Part shown: piece after piece, positions 24,023 to 24,855 of the stretch
Numbering within the stretch: position 1 is the first letter of the stretch
Layout of the letters: the number at the start of each line of letters is the position of its first letter
NCBI RefSeq assembly: GCF_900129365.1
Contig: NZ_FQVM01000034.1
Coordinates: forward strand, 1 to 24,855
From: Clostridium fallax
Lineage (GTDB): Bacteria > Bacillota > Clostridia > Clostridiales > Clostridiaceae
Length of the DNA: 24,855 nucleotides
Direction: 5' to 3'
The notes under the pieces: model-generated
Database searches by the model: none
What the model saw: only the letters and a program-made list of their open reading frames with translations
What the model was told of the DNA's origin: nothing
Program-made: the position numbers and the translations under genes

Positions 24023-24676
24023 ATGAAATTATATCTGTTTAGTACTTTTGAGGAAGGGAAAAATCACCCGTTAATAAAAAAGTTAAAATCTAAATATAAG
24101 CATAAATTTAAGATTTCTTGTTTATATCTAGATTATGAACAAAGTGAAGCTTTAGACAAAGTAGAAGTTTTTAAAAGTATAGGGGCAATATGTACTTTTT
24201 ATGACTTATATTCTAAAGGTATAGAGGAGCATTTTAAAGATATCTATTGTAATGATTTTATATGTTTTTTATGTAAAAATCCTAAAAATTTAGTAGATAG
24301 ATTAAAAAATAAAGATATGCAGCTTCTTTTAAATAACTTAAATAAAAGTAATACTGGCATAATTTTGGAAGGAGAAGCTACTAAAATATGTGGTCCAGAG
24401 ACTTGGTGGGAATTTATAAAAGAATTTCCCTTAAAGAAAAGTGGAGGAAGAGCTTTAAATATTACAGATTTTTATTTTATACCCAATTGGGAAGAAAATA
24501 AGCAATATCTTTATAAGTTTATAGATTTATCATCTGCTAAAAAAGATATATATTATGGTTGTGATAAAAGATGTGGTATAGCTATTGAAGATAGTAAAAT
24601 TTACTTTTATGGGGATGTTATAGAGATATCCAAAGGAAGAACTTCAATATATAATGGAGAAAGACGAATAATATAA
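24023..24676 (+). CDS. Divergent peptidase-S51-like protein, probably without catalytic Ser
   Basis: The 217 residues weakly follow the layout of peptidase E (family S51). They show an N-terminal MKLYLFST strand, a central ICFLCKNPKNLVDRLK region where the family has its GGN-type strand and helix, IILEGEATKICGP (113-125) where the family has G-x-SAG-A, YFIPNW (151-156) for the usual PHY/W motif, and a C-terminal GIAIEDSKIYFYGD (185-198) close to the family's A-x-x-V...G end. The nucleophile Ser of the SAG motif is not present, so hydrolysis is unlikely. The relation is inferred from pattern only. The gene has a GGGGG-rich ribosome site and closes the fbp transcript. Confidence 0.65.
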   Translation: MKLYLFSTFEEGKNHPLIKKLKSKYKHKFKISCLYLDYEQSEALDKVEVFKSIGAICTFYDLYSKGIEEHFKDIYCNDFICFLCKNPKNLVDRLKNKDMQLLLNNLNKSNTGIILEGEATKICGPETWWEFIKEFPLKKSGGRALNITDFYFIPNWEENKQYLYKFIDLSSAKKDIYYGCDKRCGIAIEDSKIYFYGDVIEISKGRTSIYNGERRII

Positions 24677-24734
24677 TTAAAAAATTCTTTAAATTTTTTA
24701 AACTGATATTTAAAAAGTTAGTAATATAATAAGA

Positions 24735-24756
24735 AGCAGTGTAGTTTCACACTGCT
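24735..24756 (+). terminator. Terminator after the S51-like gene
   Basis: A perfect 8-bp stem, AGCAGTGT / ACACTGCT (24735-24742 and 24749-24756, loop AGTTTC), is followed by five or more T residues. Confidence 0.85.
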
Positions 24757-24770
24757 TTTTTATTGCGTTG

Positions 24771-24855
24771 AAAACCACTGGCTATGCCAGTGGATAAAAA
24801 GGCTTTAGCTCTGAAGAAAAAAAGAACTCCTATGATAAAATGAAATCGACTGACA
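24771..24855 (+). mobile_element. Left end of an IS200-type element (partial)
   Basis: A perfect hairpin with an 8-bp stem and TAT loop (24775-24793, CCACTGGC / GCCAGTGG) is followed by AAAGGCTTTAGCTCTGAAG and a transposase-like start. Subterminal hairpins of this kind mark the ends of IS200/IS605-family elements, which use single-strand transfer by TnpA. The exact left boundary is not certain, since these elements make no inverted-repeat ends or target duplication. The remainder is outside the window. Confidence 0.75.
24840..24855 (+). CDS. tnpA: Start of IS200-type transposase TnpA (first five codons)
   Basis: An ATG at 24840 begins MKSTD and then runs off the window. There is no strong ribosome site before it, which fits the low expression known for IS200 TnpA. 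An earlier ATG at 24832 stops after three codons. The call rests mainly on the hairpin and leader next to it. Confidence 0.5.

Noticed and set aside
1..24855. ApbE flavin transferase gene near rnf
   Set aside because: None of the genes in the window resembles ApbE, so the enzyme needed for RnfG/RnfD flavinylation must be elsewhere in the genome.

Overview
The window is about 24.9 kb of very AT-rich chromosomal DNA with strong Shine-Dalgarno sites, short gaps and many intrinsic terminators. It carries a clostridial-type rnfCDGEAB operon, a class III fructose-1,6-bisphosphatase, an [FeFe]-hydrogenase-like protein, CvfB, YaaR and DUF378. Together these point to an anaerobic low-GC Firmicute of Clostridium sensu stricto, perhaps near C. 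perfringens. The species cannot be fixed from the sequence alone. No rRNA, tRNA, CRISPR array or prophage was seen.

Layout. Positions 1-75 are the end of an insertion sequence whose transposase reads out of the window to the left. It has cut off the 5' part of a DEDDy-type exonuclease gene (67-597). Then follow a ComEC-like metallo-beta-lactamase-fold lipoprotein (-), PlsC acyltransferase (+, apparently starting at an ATT codon), a CmpB/PF06541 membrane protein (-), DUF378 (-), an Lrp/AsnC regulator (-), a small membrane protein (+), a PHP phosphoesterase (-), a gamma-carbonic-anhydrase-like protein plus CvfB (+, one operon), a P-type Ca2+ ATPase (-), YaaR (+), a hydrogenase-like iron-sulfur protein (-), glutamine-dependent NAD+ synthetase (-) and a divergent alanine racemase (+). 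From 16.2 kb everything is on the + strand: rnfCDGEAB with its own promoter and terminator, then fbp with two small genes of unknown role. The right edge (about 24.77 kb onward) is the left end of an IS200-type element. IS copies at both edges suggest that the window is one contig that stopped at repeats.

How the genes work together. RnfA-E and RnfG form the membrane ion pump that normally moves electrons from ferredoxin (RnfB) to NAD+ (RnfC). Two things depart from the textbook complex. RnfC keeps both [4Fe-4S] motifs but has lost the glycine-rich NADH/FMN loop and the ECEP motif. RnfG carries, besides its normal SGAT flavinylation site, a roughly 95-residue Lys/Glu-rich outward-facing tail with five DGxSGAS units. 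Each unit resembles the motif to which ApbE attaches FMN. I infer that this may be an Rnf variant passing ferredoxin electrons to a multi-flavin extracellular tail instead of, or as well as, NAD+. This is the most interesting signal in the window and it is unproven. Lesser points are the ATT start of plsC, a palindromic terminator that encodes the same C-terminal residues on both strands, a rightward terminator with no visible gene in front of it, and a peptidase-S51-like protein lacking its nucleophile.
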